This document shows, one piece after another, positions 8,424-17,507 of a stretch of 38,539 bases of DNA (position 1 is the first letter of the stretch; the number at the start of each line of letters is the position of its first letter). This DNA comes from a virus. The translations under genes were made by a program, and so were the position numbers. The notes beneath the pieces are model-generated. The model ran no database searches and was not told where the DNA came from. It worked only from the letters and a program-made list of their open reading frames with translations. The stretch spans positions 1-38,539 of IMG/VR virus record IMGVR_UViG_3300007734_000667, one strand, 5' to 3'.

Positions 8424-11072
8424 ATGGCATTTGGAGAACCGCTAGACTGGACTCTTCAGCGTCAGCAGGATGCTACTCAGTATTTCTCGACGCTTGAAGA
8501 TTTTTCTCCTGACGAGAACATTGACATTGATATGTCTATGTTTGAACGCGGAGATGTTCCTTCTACGTTTTCTCAGTCTGCCATGAACCTTGCCGGTTAC
8601 GCTGCTCAGTCGCGTATGCCGCAGCAGCAGCAGGCACAAGAGCCGGGGTTCTTTAGCAAACTCTTTAGTTTTCTTGGAGAAGTAGACAAGCCTATCTCCA
8701 CACGCCTTGGCTTCAAGGCTGAAGGTGAAGGCATTGCTAGTTCTCTTGAGAACATTGCAATGGAAGAGGCTACTCGCCCTTCCAACATCCTTCTTTCTCT
8801 TGGTGGTCTTCTTACTGGCGGTCTTTCCACTGGCGCTGCTGGTACTCGTGTTGCCGCTACTGCTGCTGCCCGCATGGCTGCCCGCAACATTGGCATGGGT
8901 ATTGGCGCTCGTGTTGCTGGCAACGTAGCAGAACAGGGCCTTGAAGCCGCTGGTGTAGAAAACCCTTACATCCGTGGCGCAGTTGGCCTTGGTGCTGGTG
9001 CACTTGGTGGCTCCCTTGCAGGCGGCGCAATGTCTTGGGCTCGTATTGCCAAAATGGGAATCATGCAGGGTGACGAGGCTGTTACCGCTGCTGCTCGTGC
9101 AGAACTTGCAGCGCAGGAAGCGGCTCAAACTGCAAGGCAGCAGTCTAGGTATGGCTACCTTGTTGAAGGCCTAGGTACTAGGTTTGGTCAAGGGACTGAA
9201 GTAGGCATTGGTATGCCTGCTGAGAATGTTTATGCAGGTTTGCCGCCGATGGGAGCGCGGCCAACTGCTACTAGGGCATTCCCTCAAGGTTCTGCTCAGG
9301 CTGCTGCTGGAGGTGTTGTTCCGCCCGCTGCTGCTGCCGCCGGTGGCGCAGGCGCTGGTGGTATTGGCGGTGGCGGTATTCCAACACCGCCTGTTACTCC
9401 TCCTCCACCTCCCGGCGTTGGTGGCCCAGCAGCACAGGCTGCGCAGAAAACCGCTGGTCAACTTTGGCAGACTGCATCTCTTGGGGAAAAGATTGGAGCA
9501 TTCCTTTCTATCCCAATGTTCCTGAAGTCTAACTACGACTTGTCTGCGACTGGCAGACAGTTGGCTCCAGTGTTTTATGCGCATCCAAGTTTTGCTAAAG
9601 ATGCAATGGAAGCGCAGTTTAAAGCACTCGGCAGTAATGCCGGTTATCTTTCGCATCAAGCAAAAATTGTCAATGACCCTAGGTATGCAATTCATCAATT
9701 GATGGGTATTCAATACGGCGATCTTAATCTTAACCGCGAACAGCAACTTGCCAGCGAATTAACCTCAAAGTTGCTCGGGTGGCTTCCGGGTTCACGGGCT
9801 TTTGAACGCGCATACACCGCTGCTGTCAATGAAACTCGTTTTAATCTTGGCAACAAACTTCTTGATGAATTTATTCAAAGCAATTCTGCTGGTGGAATTG
9901 ATGACCTAAAGCAGATTGGTAGCCTTGTAAATGCTGCTACTGGTCGTGGTAGCCTTCCCGCTCTCTTGAACCAAAACAAGTTTCTTGGGCAGCAAATTTT
10001 TTGGGCTCCCCGTCTTCTTGCTGGCCGCCTTCAGGTTCCATATCAGGCAATCTTTGGAAGTGGCGTTGCGCAAAAAGAAGCGGCAAAGCAGATGCTTGCT
10101 TTTGTTGGTGGAAACACCGCGCTTCTTACTGCCGCTAAGACTCTTGGAATTGCTGATGTAGAACTAGACCCAAGGTCTTCTGACTTTGGGCAGATGGTTA
10201 TCGACGGTCGAAGATATGACCCTTGGGCTGGATACCGCCCCATTGCAAACCTAACAGCGCGACTCGCCGCCAATGCAGTTTCAAGCACCGCCCAAGGTCT
10301 TGGATACGACGTTGATATTCCCGCTATGAAAGGCGTTAAGACGGAGGAGGGTGAGGCCGGAACTTACTCTGCTCCTACACTTGACATTGTTAATAGGTTC
10401 CTTCTTTCTAAGATGGCACCTATTCCAGCAGAAGTAATCAGCCAGTTGACTGGCAAAGATTATTCTGGTGAACGTGTTGATTCACCTGCATTTGGCAGGG
10501 CGCAACACGCAGCAGTTGCACTTCTCGCTCCTTTATTCCTTGAGCAACTTGCTACAGAGGCAATGTATAAGTACAACGAACAGGGGCTTGGCGCTGCCCT
10601 AGGCGCTACCGCTGCTAATGTTCCGTATGCCTTGGGTGTTGGTGGTCAGTACTATTTGCCGCGACCCGGTGAACTTGCCGCTATGGGTAAGTACGAACAA
10701 CTCAGCCCAGAAGACCAGTTGACTGCTATTCGTTCGCAGTCTTGGCAGCAGGTCAAGAACTACGCCAACTCTGACGCGAAGTCATACGCTGCTTGGGCTC
10801 AGGCCGCTAAGAAAGAGTACATGAAGTTTTACACCGACAATGGTGTAGATAAAGTTCTTGCTGACAAGTACGCACAGTCAATGGTTGACCGCAACCCAAT
10901 TAGCAAGATTTTTAATAATTATTCCACTCAGTACGAAAATCAGTGGATTATGGAAAATCCAAAGTTGGCTGAAAGGATTCTTACTCAAGACCTTAACCAG
11001 CCGTTCAACAAGCGCAGGCTTTCTATCACGAAACAGCAGGCTCAACTTCTTGCTAGTTCTGTGCAAGAGTAG
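8424..11072 (+). CDS. Large putative internal virion protein with a module seen in polyvalent proteins
   Basis: This 882-residue protein has three parts. Residues 1-130 are hydrophilic with a Gln cluster. Residues about 110-215 are Gly/Ala-rich, with two amphipathic or membrane-like stretches (LLSLGGLLTGGL, GAVGLGAGALGG). After a Gly/Pro linker, a long helical part (about 355-880) contains LLGWLPGSRAFERAYTAAVNETR, NAATGRGSLPALLN, FWAPRLLAGRLQVP and DPRSSDFGQMVIDGRRYDPWAGY; segments here are shown only to identify them. From memory, this set of motifs recurs in very large phage and plasmid polyvalent proteins. The place next to scaffold and capsid suggests an ejected internal protein. Confidence 0.6.
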   Translation: MAFGEPLDWTLQRQQDATQYFSTLEDFSPDENIDIDMSMFERGDVPSTFSQSAMNLAGYAAQSRMPQQQQAQEPGFFSKLFSFLGEVDKPISTRLGFKAEGEGIASSLENIAMEEATRPSNILLSLGGLLTGGLSTGAAGTRVAATAAARMAARNIGMGIGARVAGNVAEQGLEAAGVENPYIRGAVGLGAGALGGSLAGGAMSWARIAKMGIMQGDEAVTAAARAELAAQEAAQTARQQSRYGYLVEGLGTRFGQGTEVGIGMPAENVYAGLPPMGARPTATRAFPQGSAQAAAGGVVPPAAAAAGGAGAGGIGGGGIPTPPVTPPPPPGVGGPAAQAAQKTAGQLWQTASLGEKIGAFLSIPMFLKSNYDLSATGRQLAPVFYAHPSFAKDAMEAQFKALGSNAGYLSHQAKIVNDPRYAIHQLMGIQYGDLNLNREQQLASELTSKLLGWLPGSRAFERAYTAAVNETRFNLGNKLLDEFIQSNSAGGIDDLKQIGSLVNAATGRGSLPALLNQNKFLGQQIFWAPRLLAGRLQVPYQAIFGSGVAQKEAAKQMLAFVGGNTALLTAAKTLGIADVELDPRSSDFGQMVIDGRRYDPWAGYRPIANLTARLAANAVSSTAQGLGYDVDIPAMKGVKTEEGEAGTYSAPTLDIVNRFLLSKMAPIPAEVISQLTGKDYSGERVDSPAFGRAQHAAVALLAPLFLEQLATEAMYKYNEQGLGAALGATAANVPYALGVGGQYYLPRPGELAAMGKYEQLSPEDQLTAIRSQSWQQVKNYANSDAKSYAAWAQAAKKEYMKFYTDNGVDKVLADKYAQSMVDRNPISKIFNNYSTQYENQWIMENPKLAERILTQDLNQPFNKRRLSITKQQAQLLASSVQE

Positions 11073-11073
11073 G

Positions 11074-11103
11074 TTGACTCTTTATACAAGAGGCGTTTAC
11101 ACT
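11074..11103 (+). promoter_or_regulatory. Promoter candidate upstream of scaffold and capsid genes
   Basis: TTGACT (11074-11079) and TACACT (11098-11103) are separated by 18 bases in the only gap of the late arm ahead of the scaffold gene. The genome-wide word GTTTACAC (11095-11102) lies directly over the -10 element, where a bound protein would block transcription, or else the word is part of the promoter. Expected transcription start is near 11110. Confidence 0.5.
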
Positions 11104-11116
11104 AACAAGGTCTAAG

Positions 11117-11132
11117 CACCTGTTTACAGGTG
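11117..11132. promoter_or_regulatory. Short palindrome in scaffold leader
   Basis: CACCTG and CAGGTG flank TTTA, giving a perfect 6-bp inverted repeat whose centre (TGTTTACA) is a near match to the genome-wide GTTTACAC word. It lies between the promoter candidate and the ribosome binding site of the scaffold gene. It could be an operator or a small leader hairpin. Confidence 0.35.
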
Positions 11133-11154
11133 ATAGCCGAGAGGAACACAGACA

Positions 11155-12033
11155 GTGGTTATGCGTGAAGTGACGGATCGGACTACCAATCTGTTCGATG
11201 ATCTGGAAGATGAACTTCCTACGGATCAGGTCGCGGAAGCACCTGTGCCCAATGAAGAAGTTCAGCCAGTGCCTGAGACAGAACCGGAGGCCGTGCCCGA
11301 AACCTCAACTGCATTCGACCTGTCTTCGTTTGACTCAGTTCGTGAGGCAGCGGAGAAGGCGGCAGCCCTCAAGGAATATCTCGAAAAGGTCAAGTTGGAC
11401 ACGGCTAACGCCGAGCGCCAGCGTATCCAGAGCGAGATGCGCCGTGAGCAGGGCTCCGTAGATCGAGCGCAGGCATACCACCAGATGCTCATCGACCGGC
11501 TGAAGAAGGGCGAAGACCCGGAGTCCTTGAAGAAGGAAATTCCCCTCTACGTCGCAGCCAACCTCGGATGGGCACAGGCTCAAGTGTTGAAGGAACTGGC
11601 TGGTCAGGCTATTGACTTGGTTCCACCTGAGAAAAAGGCAGAGTATCAGGAAGACCTTGACAATGCTGACACGCCAGAGGCTATTCAGCGCATCGGTAGT
11701 CGTGTTCTTCAGGCCATGATTGACGGGAACACTGCCAATGTTCTCGGCAACCTAGACTTTAATAATCTTCAGGAACACCCCCGCTTTGGTGAGTGGCTTA
11801 CCAGTCAGGTAAAGGCGCGCATGGAGGAAGAGATGAAGGCTCAGGAAACGCAGAGCAAGTCTCGACCTCAGGCTCCCGCCGTTCCCTCTGGTACCGCTTC
11901 CACTGGCGGAATCTCAGCAGAGCAGTTCGTCTCCATGGACAAGGCAGCACAGGACAAGTACCTCTCTAACCTCACTGATGAGCAGGAGGACGCCCTGATG
12001 ACTGCCCTGTACGAAGCCGCTCGCGGCGGGTGA
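11155..12033 (+). CDS. Capsid scaffolding protein
   Basis: The 292-residue product has a strongly acidic, Pro/Glu-rich N-terminus. A long coiled-coil-like helix follows (about residues 55-130; SVREAAEKAAALKEYLEKV, then Arg/Gln-rich), and the C-terminal region is acidic and Gln-rich. Lying directly before the major capsid gene, this is the usual signature of a scaffold, which guides procapsid assembly and then leaves. GTG at 11155 is preferred because GAGAGGAA lies upstream. ATG at 11161 is possible and would remove two residues. No protease domain is visible. Confidence 0.8.
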   Translation: MVMREVTDRTTNLFDDLEDELPTDQVAEAPVPNEEVQPVPETEPEAVPETSTAFDLSSFDSVREAAEKAAALKEYLEKVKLDTANAERQRIQSEMRREQGSVDRAQAYHQMLIDRLKKGEDPESLKKEIPLYVAANLGWAQAQVLKELAGQAIDLVPPEKKAEYQEDLDNADTPEAIQRIGSRVLQAMIDGNTANVLGNLDFNNLQEHPRFGEWLTSQVKARMEEEMKAQETQSKSRPQAPAVPSGTASTGGISAEQFVSMDKAAQDKYLSNLTDEQEDALMTALYEAARGG

Positions 12034-12061
12034 CGGTCTGCCCTAAGAAGGGAACCCAGTA

Positions 12062-12937
12062 ATGGCGCTCTACCCGAGCACCGTCCAGTCTGCTATTCCG
12101 CAGTTGTGGGCGCGCCGTATTCAGGTCGCGCTCCGCAAGATTCTTGTCTACGCCGACTGCTGCAACCGCAAGTACGAGGGCGAGATCAAGGAGATCGGTG
12201 ACAGCGTTCGCATCCAGACGGTTGCGGACGTGTCCATCGGTGACTACACGCGCAACACGGCGATTTCGTCGCAGACGCTCCAGACCACTGACCTTGTGCT
12301 TGTTCTTGATCAGGGCAAGACCTTCAACTTCAAGTGGGACGACGTTGACGACGTGCAGTCGGTGAAGGGCATTATGGCTGAGGCCATGAGCCGTGCCGCC
12401 TACCTTCTCCGTGATCAGGTCGACCAGTACATCGCTGCCACCATGGCCGCTGGTGTGTCGACCACGACCCCGGACAACACGCTCCCGGCTGCTACTTCGG
12501 TTGGCACCGGCCCCGGCGACGACGATGCGTTTGAACTGCTTGTTGACCTTGCCGCCAAGTTGGACGAGTCGAACGTCCCCTCCGAGGGCCGCTTCGCTGT
12601 CGTTCCGCCTTGGTACGCTGGCACGCTGCTGAAGGACCCCCGCCGGTCGTCCTTCGGTACGAACCAGAACCTCGCCGCCTACGCCGATGGCTTCATGGGT
12701 GTGGACACGGTTTCGGGTCTGCGCGTGTACCGCTCGAACAACGTCCCGAACGCTGGTGGTGCGTACACCATCATCGCTGGCTACGACGACGCTGTTACCT
12801 TCGCTAACCAGATTGCGAAGTTTGACACTCGGCCTGCCCCGGACGGGTTCTTCAACTACAACATGGGCCTGATGGTCTACGGCGCGAAGGTCACCCGTGG
12901 TTACGGTCTGGCCTCTGTCGCTGCGACGCAGGCTTAG
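12062..12937 (+). CDS. Major capsid protein
   Basis: The 291-residue product begins ALYPSTVQSAIPQLWARRIQ and continues with a GDSVRIQTVADVSIGDYTRN segment and a long helix (GIMAEAMSRAAYLLRDQVDQ). The C-terminal strands (AYTIIAGYDDAVTFANQI, MVYGAKVTRGYGLASV) complete the pattern I associate with HK97-fold coat proteins of the P22-like group. It follows the scaffold gene. An AAGGGA ribosome site precedes the ATG. The DNA here is noticeably richer in C-ending codons than the neighbouring large virion genes, as expected for the most highly expressed gene. Confidence 0.9.
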   Translation: MALYPSTVQSAIPQLWARRIQVALRKILVYADCCNRKYEGEIKEIGDSVRIQTVADVSIGDYTRNTAISSQTLQTTDLVLVLDQGKTFNFKWDDVDDVQSVKGIMAEAMSRAAYLLRDQVDQYIAATMAAGVSTTTPDNTLPAATSVGTGPGDDDAFELLVDLAAKLDESNVPSEGRFAVVPPWYAGTLLKDPRRSSFGTNQNLAAYADGFMGVDTVSGLRVYRSNNVPNAGGAYTIIAGYDDAVTFANQIAKFDTRPAPDGFFNYNMGLMVYGAKVTRGYGLASVAATQA

Positions 12938-12955
12938 TAGGAAAGGAAAGTAACA

Positions 12956-13342
12956 ATGGCTGACACGGCTGTTGCTGTTACTAACCTTTCGTTCACCGAC
13001 TACATCGCCAGCACTGGCGATATCTCGTCGGGCTCGATTGGTACTTCGGTCACGGCGGGTAACACCGCTGCCATCACCGCTCCGGCTGGTGACACTGGCA
13101 ACCTCATCTTCACGTTCTACAACGCTTCGGGTGGCGCGACTGCCACCTTCGTCGGTGGTGACGAGCCGCCGTCGGAGAACTCGGGTCTGGGCAACGCTAC
13201 TGCGATTACCCTGACTGCGGACAAGCCGTACGTTGTGGTCGTCGAGGCGGGTCGCTTTGTCCAGTCTGACGGCACGATTCGCATCAACATCGCCACGGGC
13301 ACGGTGATTGTTGGTTGCTTCCGCCGCCCGCTGGGTAACTAG
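12956..13342 (+). CDS. Putative capsid decoration protein
   Basis: The 128-residue, Gly/Ala/Thr-rich beta protein follows the capsid gene with a strong AGGAAAGG site. It has no Cys except one near the C-terminus (VGCFRRP). Segments such as GNLIFTFYNASGGATATFVGG and KPYVVVVEAGRFVQSDGTIRINI suggest a compact beta-barrel. Position and high-expression codon use like that of the capsid gene fit a head-decoration or cement protein. That is inference from context, not a recognised domain. Confidence 0.65.
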   Translation: MADTAVAVTNLSFTDYIASTGDISSGSIGTSVTAGNTAAITAPAGDTGNLIFTFYNASGGATATFVGGDEPPSENSGLGNATAITLTADKPYVVVVEAGRFVQSDGTIRINIATGTVIVGCFRRPLGN

Positions 13343-13365
13343 GAACAGAAGGGAATAGCGGAACG

Positions 13366-14025
13366 ATGGCGACAACCCCTTCTATCCCTGTTGAGGTCAA
13401 GGGCATTACCAATGCTTCTGCGGCCTCGGTGTACAAGAGCACGTCCTCGCACCGTCTGGATGCGTCCGCTGCCGGTAACTACGGGCAGGTGTACGCAAAC
13501 CAGAACGCAACGGGCGACACTCGTGCTTGGTACGTTCGGCTGTACGCCAAGATTGCCGCTGCGTCTGGTGACGCTCTGCGGGCGTTTGCTACTGTTGAGA
13601 ACGTTGCTGCTTCCACGTACCGTGGCCTGCACGCTTCGCTCAACTTTGCAGACACCGGCACTGTCACTGGCCTTGGCGCTGCTATCGAGGCTACGCTTCA
13701 CATCAACAACAGTGGTTCGGCTGCTGGCACCTTGACTTCGGTTAAGGCTGCTATCAACGCCGATGGTGCCGCCTCTGACCCGGCTGGCGCTACCTCTCTC
13801 TCCTACATTCGTGTGGAGAATCAGGGGAACGCGACTGGCATGGCAGACATCGATACTGACGCCACGGTGATTGCGTTCTCTGGGCTGACTGGCGCTTCTG
13901 GTGTGACAAACACTATTAGCACCACGAGCCTTGCTGAACTCCCCGCTGGCAGCATTGGGTTCCGCATTACGTACAACGGCAACACGTACTACGTGCCTGC
14001 TGTTATTGCGGCTGAGTGGAACTAA
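13366..14025 (+). CDS. Putative virion surface protein (beta-solenoid-like)
   Basis: This 219-residue protein has regular strand-turn segments (AFATVENVAASTYRGLHASL, VTGLGAAIEATLHINNSG, GATSLSYIRVENQGNATG, DTDATVIAFSGLTGASG). I recognise the pattern from a family often found just after the capsid gene in environmental phages and annotated only as structural. It ends with a short beta segment (GFRITYNGNTYYVPAV). A trimeric decoration or fibre-like protein is plausible. A strong hairpin 10 bases after the stop closes this capsid unit. Confidence 0.7.
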   Translation: MATTPSIPVEVKGITNASAASVYKSTSSHRLDASAAGNYGQVYANQNATGDTRAWYVRLYAKIAAASGDALRAFATVENVAASTYRGLHASLNFADTGTVTGLGAAIEATLHINNSGSAAGTLTSVKAAINADGAASDPAGATSLSYIRVENQGNATGMADIDTDATVIAFSGLTGASGVTNTISTTSLAELPAGSIGFRITYNGNTYYVPAVIAAEWN

Positions 14026-14034
14026 GTTGATGTA

Positions 14035-14071
14035 AACACCGGGAGGGTGCAGCGATGCCCCTCCCGGTGTT
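14035..14071 (+). terminator. Strong hairpin after capsid unit
   Basis: A perfect 13-bp inverted repeat (AACACCGGGAGGG / CCCTCCCGGTGTT) with an 11-base loop follows the surface-protein gene. There is no run of T after it, so it may be an intrinsic terminator of the actinobacterial type without a U-tract, or an mRNA-end stabiliser that raises capsid-unit expression. A weak TATAGA at 14110 could mark a restart of transcription ahead of the next gene. Confidence 0.7.
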
Positions 14072-14129
14072 AACATAACTAAAGACGACCAAGCGGGTTC
14101 AGCCCGCCCTATAGAAAGGATGGTCGCAA

Positions 14130-14513
14130 ATGACTGTTTCGACCGTCGCCTTCCAGACTGTTCAAAACACCAACAACGTCCTGTCCGGCATTGCCACTAT
14201 CGACAACGGTGGCGACGAGACGAAGCAGATTCCCTGCGGTGGTAGGGCGCTTGTCCGCATCAACGTCCCGACGATTGATAATTCCAAGATTAGTTTCAAC
14301 GTCGTGCCGTACCCCGGTGCTACCGCCCGTGCTGTCCACGACCTGACAAACACGAAGGTCGAAATCAATCAGGGCACTGGCGCTGCTTCATTTGTTGTCC
14401 CGTACCTGTCTGGCTGCTACTCGTTTAGCATCGTTACTTCTGCTAACCAGACTGCTGCCCGCCAGATTCAGGTGCAGTGTGTCGGCACCGAGCCGTCGAA
14501 CTCGCTGAAGTAG
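14130..14513 (+). CDS. Putative structural protein
   Basis: The 127-residue beta-rich protein (VSTVAFQTVQNTNNVLSG, GRALVRINVPTIDNSKISF, YSFSIVTSANQTAARQIQV) sits between capsid and neck genes. An AAAGGATGG precedes the ATG. It has three Cys, spaced too far apart for a zinc ribbon. No family is recognised. Head completion or decoration is the natural guess from context. Confidence 0.7.
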   Translation: MTVSTVAFQTVQNTNNVLSGIATIDNGGDETKQIPCGGRALVRINVPTIDNSKISFNVVPYPGATARAVHDLTNTKVEINQGTGAASFVVPYLSGCYSFSIVTSANQTAARQIQVQCVGTEPSNSLK

Positions 14514-14528
14514 CCAAAGGAAACTACG

Positions 14529-15848
14529 TTGGCTACAGCCATTAAAACCATCTACGAGCGGGCATCCCGCAAGATGGGTTCGATTACCGGCAAGGTTGGT
14601 AGCCCAACTTCCACGAACGTCGTGCTGAAGTCGCTGGTCGGCACGACCGGAGACAACGCGCAGTACGCTGGCGACCTGCTCTGGTTCCTTGACTCTGACG
14701 CAGGTTCACGCGAGCGAATCATGACGCAGTGGGTGGACGGCAACGGTGTTGCCATCTTCGCCCCGCTGTCTGACCTGCCTGTTGCAGACTCCACGTTCAT
14801 CCTCAGCCCGCGTGAGAACTACACGCTCGGTGAGATGGACGAGGCGTTCTACAAGGCTTGCCGCGACACGTGGCGGACGTACCGCATGGTCGTCCCTGTC
14901 ACGCCAAACTTCCGCTATCAGGTGCTAAACAAGTTGGAGTGGCTTCAGGGCGGTGGGCGTGTAGACGCTGTGTTCCGCTCTGACTCTCCCCTCATGCTGC
15001 ACAACGAGGACTTCTCGCTGTGGCAGGACGGCCCTAACGCTGCTCCCGACTCGTACTCCCTTGAGGGAGACGGTACGGTTGAGCGCGTGGCCGGTGGTAT
15101 CCGTAGCCTTTATGCTGCCCGCGTCACCTCGACAAGCGGTACTGTCCGGCTGGTGCAGGGCATCCCGGCCAGCCTCAGCCAGTGGATTACCCGCCGCACC
15201 TTCCCTGTTTACATCCCAATGCGAACTGCTGCTTGGGCCGCTACCAGCGACGCAAGCAAGGTTCGCGTGTTTATCCGCTACACCGACAACGGTGTGACGA
15301 ACTACGTTTACACGGGATACCTCGACGCTCTTGGCCGCCCGGTGTTCAACAACACGAGCCTCACTCCGACTGCATCTATGGATGACTTCGAGTGGGGCAT
15401 TGAAGTTGAAGACGGTGCTAGCGTTGATGTCTCGTTCGCTGGCCTGATGCAGAATACGCTGGACTTTAGTGCTGCGTACCAGATTAAGGACGCAGGGTCG
15501 CAGTTCTACCGCGAGTATCAGGTCAACGACGTGGTGCGTAACGTCGGCGGTCAGCCAATGATTGAGTACATGAACTACCCGGCGACGTGGGGCCAGTCTC
15601 TTATCTACACCCGCCGCCAGTTCCCGTACTACGACCCGTACACTGAAAGCGTAGAAGACCAGTACGCCGAGATTCTTGAGGCGGGAATGCTGGTGTATCT
15701 GCTACAGGCCCAGAAGCCTAATCAGGACAGGGCGCGGCTTGACCGTGTGCTGGCCGAAATGACAAGCATTTGGAACCGCAGGAACACAAACCAACTTGAC
15801 CTGCCGGTTCCGCGTCCGCCTGCTCAGGCGATGATTGGTGGTGCATAG
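14529..15848 (+). CDS. Putative head-to-tail connector with a central jelly-roll insert
   Basis: The gene starts at TTG, with AAAGGAAA nine bases upstream; no ATG fits. The 439-residue product has helical ends (about 1-150 and 345-430). These read like a head-tail adaptor: GEMDEAFYKACRDTWRTYR near the start, AEILEAGMLVYLLQAQKP and an Arg-rich helix near the end. Between them, residues 165-310 read as beta-strands resembling a carbohydrate-binding-type jelly roll (SLEGDGTVERVAGGIRSLYA, SDASKVRVFIRYTDNG). Such an insert may face outward on the neck. The call rests on position and fold impression. Confidence 0.6.
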   Translation: MATAIKTIYERASRKMGSITGKVGSPTSTNVVLKSLVGTTGDNAQYAGDLLWFLDSDAGSRERIMTQWVDGNGVAIFAPLSDLPVADSTFILSPRENYTLGEMDEAFYKACRDTWRTYRMVVPVTPNFRYQVLNKLEWLQGGGRVDAVFRSDSPLMLHNEDFSLWQDGPNAAPDSYSLEGDGTVERVAGGIRSLYAARVTSTSGTVRLVQGIPASLSQWITRRTFPVYIPMRTAAWAATSDASKVRVFIRYTDNGVTNYVYTGYLDALGRPVFNNTSLTPTASMDDFEWGIEVEDGASVDVSFAGLMQNTLDFSAAYQIKDAGSQFYREYQVNDVVRNVGGQPMIEYMNYPATWGQSLIYTRRQFPYYDPYTESVEDQYAEILEAGMLVYLLQAQKPNQDRARLDRVLAEMTSIWNRRNTNQLDLPVPRPPAQAMIGGA

Positions 15849-17236
15849 TGCCTATTACTTGGCAGGCCGAGGACACGGTTGAGCCGATTGCCGATACTAC
15901 CATCGAGGGCATCGCAAACTTCGCTACATACGGAGTTTCTATTGGCTGCGCTCTTACTTATTCTGCCGCAAACCTAAACGTAACTATTGGCGCTGGAACT
16001 GTTCGTTTGAACGGTGCTCAGGTTACTGTCGCTGGTAACAACGTCACTCTTGTTGCCGACTCCACCAACCCGCGTTGGACATGGATTGGTGTGCCCACTG
16101 GAGGGACTGTAGACATTGTAAGTGGCACAGCCGCTGCTACTCCTACTGTTCCCGAAATTGGCGACAGGGTTCCATTGGCGTTGGTGTACGTTCAGGCAAA
16201 CCTAACTATTGCTAATAACGCCACGTACAAGTTGGACAAGCGTGTTTTTGCTGGGCCTGACATTCAGACGTTTACAGGCAGCGGTACGTGGACGAAGCCG
16301 CCTTATGGAACTGTCACTGTTGTAAAGGCTTGGGGCGGTGGAGGCGGTGGCGCTGGCGGTTCTAGGGACGCCGCTAACCTTGAGCGTCAGGGTGGCGGTG
16401 GAGGTGGCGGCGCTGCTTTTGCAACGCAGACTTTCCTTGCCTCTACTCTTGGTTCTACTGAAACCGTAACTATTGCTTCTGGTGGCACAAGCGGCCCCGG
16501 AGCAACTAGCAATGGAACTGCTGGCACTGCTGGTGGTGCAGGCGGTACAACTACTTTTGGTAGTTGGCTTTCTTCGTATGGTGGCGGCGGCGGTAATACC
16601 GCACTAAACATGGGTTCACCCGGCTCGTCAAGTCCGGGCCGCGGTGCTGGTGGGGGTGGCACTGCTGGCGTTGGTAGTGGAGGCGGCACCACTAATACTA
16701 CTGGTGGCGCTCCTTTTGCTGCTGCTACAACTGGCGCTGCTGCTAATACAAGTACAACTGGCGGTTCTGGTGCTGGTGGTAGCAGTGCTTCTACTAGCAC
16801 TGGTGGAAGCGCAGAATTTGGTGGCGGCGGTGGTGGACGTGGCGCTGACGGAAATACTGTTGCCGCTGCTAGTGCTGGCGGTTCTTCTCTTTATGGTGCA
16901 GGTGGCGGTGGCGGCGGTGGTGCTATCAGTACCGCAAACACTGGATATGCCGCTGCTGCTGGTGGAACTAGGAACAGTTACACCGGTGGTGGCGGCGGCG
17001 CTGCCGCTACTGGAACTGCCGGTGCCGCAGGTACAGCAGGTTCAACTGGTGTAGGCACCAACTACGGTGGCGCTGGCGGTGGTGGTGGCGCTCCGAACAC
17101 TGGCGGTGTCGGTGGCGCAGGCGGAGCAGGCGGTGCCGCTGGCGGTGGCGGTGGTGGCGGCGGTGCTGGCACCAGTGCTAACGGTGGTGCTGGCGGTGCA
17201 GGCGGTGCTGGTTACTGCATCGTTATTACTTACTAA
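15848..17236 (+). CDS. Glycine-rich tail adhesin
   Basis: GTG overlaps the previous TAG. The 462-residue protein has a beta-rich N-terminal domain (about 1-140) that includes a YKLDKRVFAGP segment. A strand with FTGSGTWTKPP leads into about 300 residues dominated by Gly runs (GGGGGGAGG and many variants) separated by Ala/Thr/Ser. The TGSGTWTKPxGT leader before poly-Gly is typical of the glycine-rich receptor-binding tips known from tail fibres and gp38-type adhesins, which form polyglycine-II helices. It probably contacts the host surface. Poly-Gly codons drift between GGT and GGC, so slippage alone does not explain it. Confidence 0.75.
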   Translation: MPITWQAEDTVEPIADTTIEGIANFATYGVSIGCALTYSAANLNVTIGAGTVRLNGAQVTVAGNNVTLVADSTNPRWTWIGVPTGGTVDIVSGTAAATPTVPEIGDRVPLALVYVQANLTIANNATYKLDKRVFAGPDIQTFTGSGTWTKPPYGTVTVVKAWGGGGGGAGGSRDAANLERQGGGGGGGAAFATQTFLASTLGSTETVTIASGGTSGPGATSNGTAGTAGGAGGTTTFGSWLSSYGGGGGNTALNMGSPGSSSPGRGAGGGGTAGVGSGGGTTNTTGGAPFAAATTGAAANTSTTGGSGAGGSSASTSTGGSAEFGGGGGGRGADGNTVAAASAGGSSLYGAGGGGGGGAISTANTGYAAAAGGTRNSYTGGGGGAAATGTAGAAGTAGSTGVGTNYGGAGGGGGAPNTGGVGGAGGAGGAAGGGGGGGGAGTSANGGAGGAGGAGYCIVITY

Positions 17237-17248
17237 GGAGTGCAACCT

Positions 17249-17497
17249 ATGAATAGGTATGCAATCGTTGATGCCTCATCTGTAGTAACAAACATCACTA
17301 TCTGGGATGGTGTCTCTCTTTGGAGCCCGCCCGAAGGATCGCTTGCTATCAAAAGCGATGAAGCAGAAATTGGCGACACATACAGTGATGGTGTGTTTAC
17401 ACATCCAGAACCTGTTGTTGTTCCAGAAATTTCTATTGAAGACAAGATTGCTTCATTGCAAGCACAGTTGGATGAACTGACTGCTAAGGTTCAGTAG
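17249..17497 (+). CDS. Small tail-associated protein, possible fibre assembly factor
   Basis: AAGGAG at 17235-17240 lies eight bases before the ATG at 17249, so this start is preferred over the GTG at 17240, which overlaps the ribosome site. The 82-residue product begins NRYAIVDASSVVTNITIWDG and ends with a short coiled coil (IEDKIASLQAQLDELTAK). A leading strand of the form YAIVD-x-x-x-VVTNI-x-x-W is common in small proteins after tail-fibre genes, some of which are chaperones. A GTTTACAC word lies inside the gene. Confidence 0.7.
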   Translation: MNRYAIVDASSVVTNITIWDGVSLWSPPEGSLAIKSDEAEIGDTYSDGVFTHPEPVVVPEISIEDKIASLQAQLDELTAKVQ

Positions 17498-17507
17498 GGA
17501 CTAAGCC

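Noticed and set aside
11972-13375. Long minus-strand open frame (467 residues) across the capsid genes
   Set aside because: It is antisense to the capsid and decoration genes, Arg/Val-rich and without motifs. The plus-strand genes have ribosome sites and clear identity.
15848-17236. Recent microsatellite expansion in the poly-Gly gene
   Set aside because: Glycine codons alternate between GGT and GGC with varied Ala/Thr/Ser codons, so selection on protein is more likely.
17240-17497. GTG start three codons earlier for the small tail protein
   Set aside because: The GTG overlaps the AAGGAG that is eight bases before the ATG at 17249.
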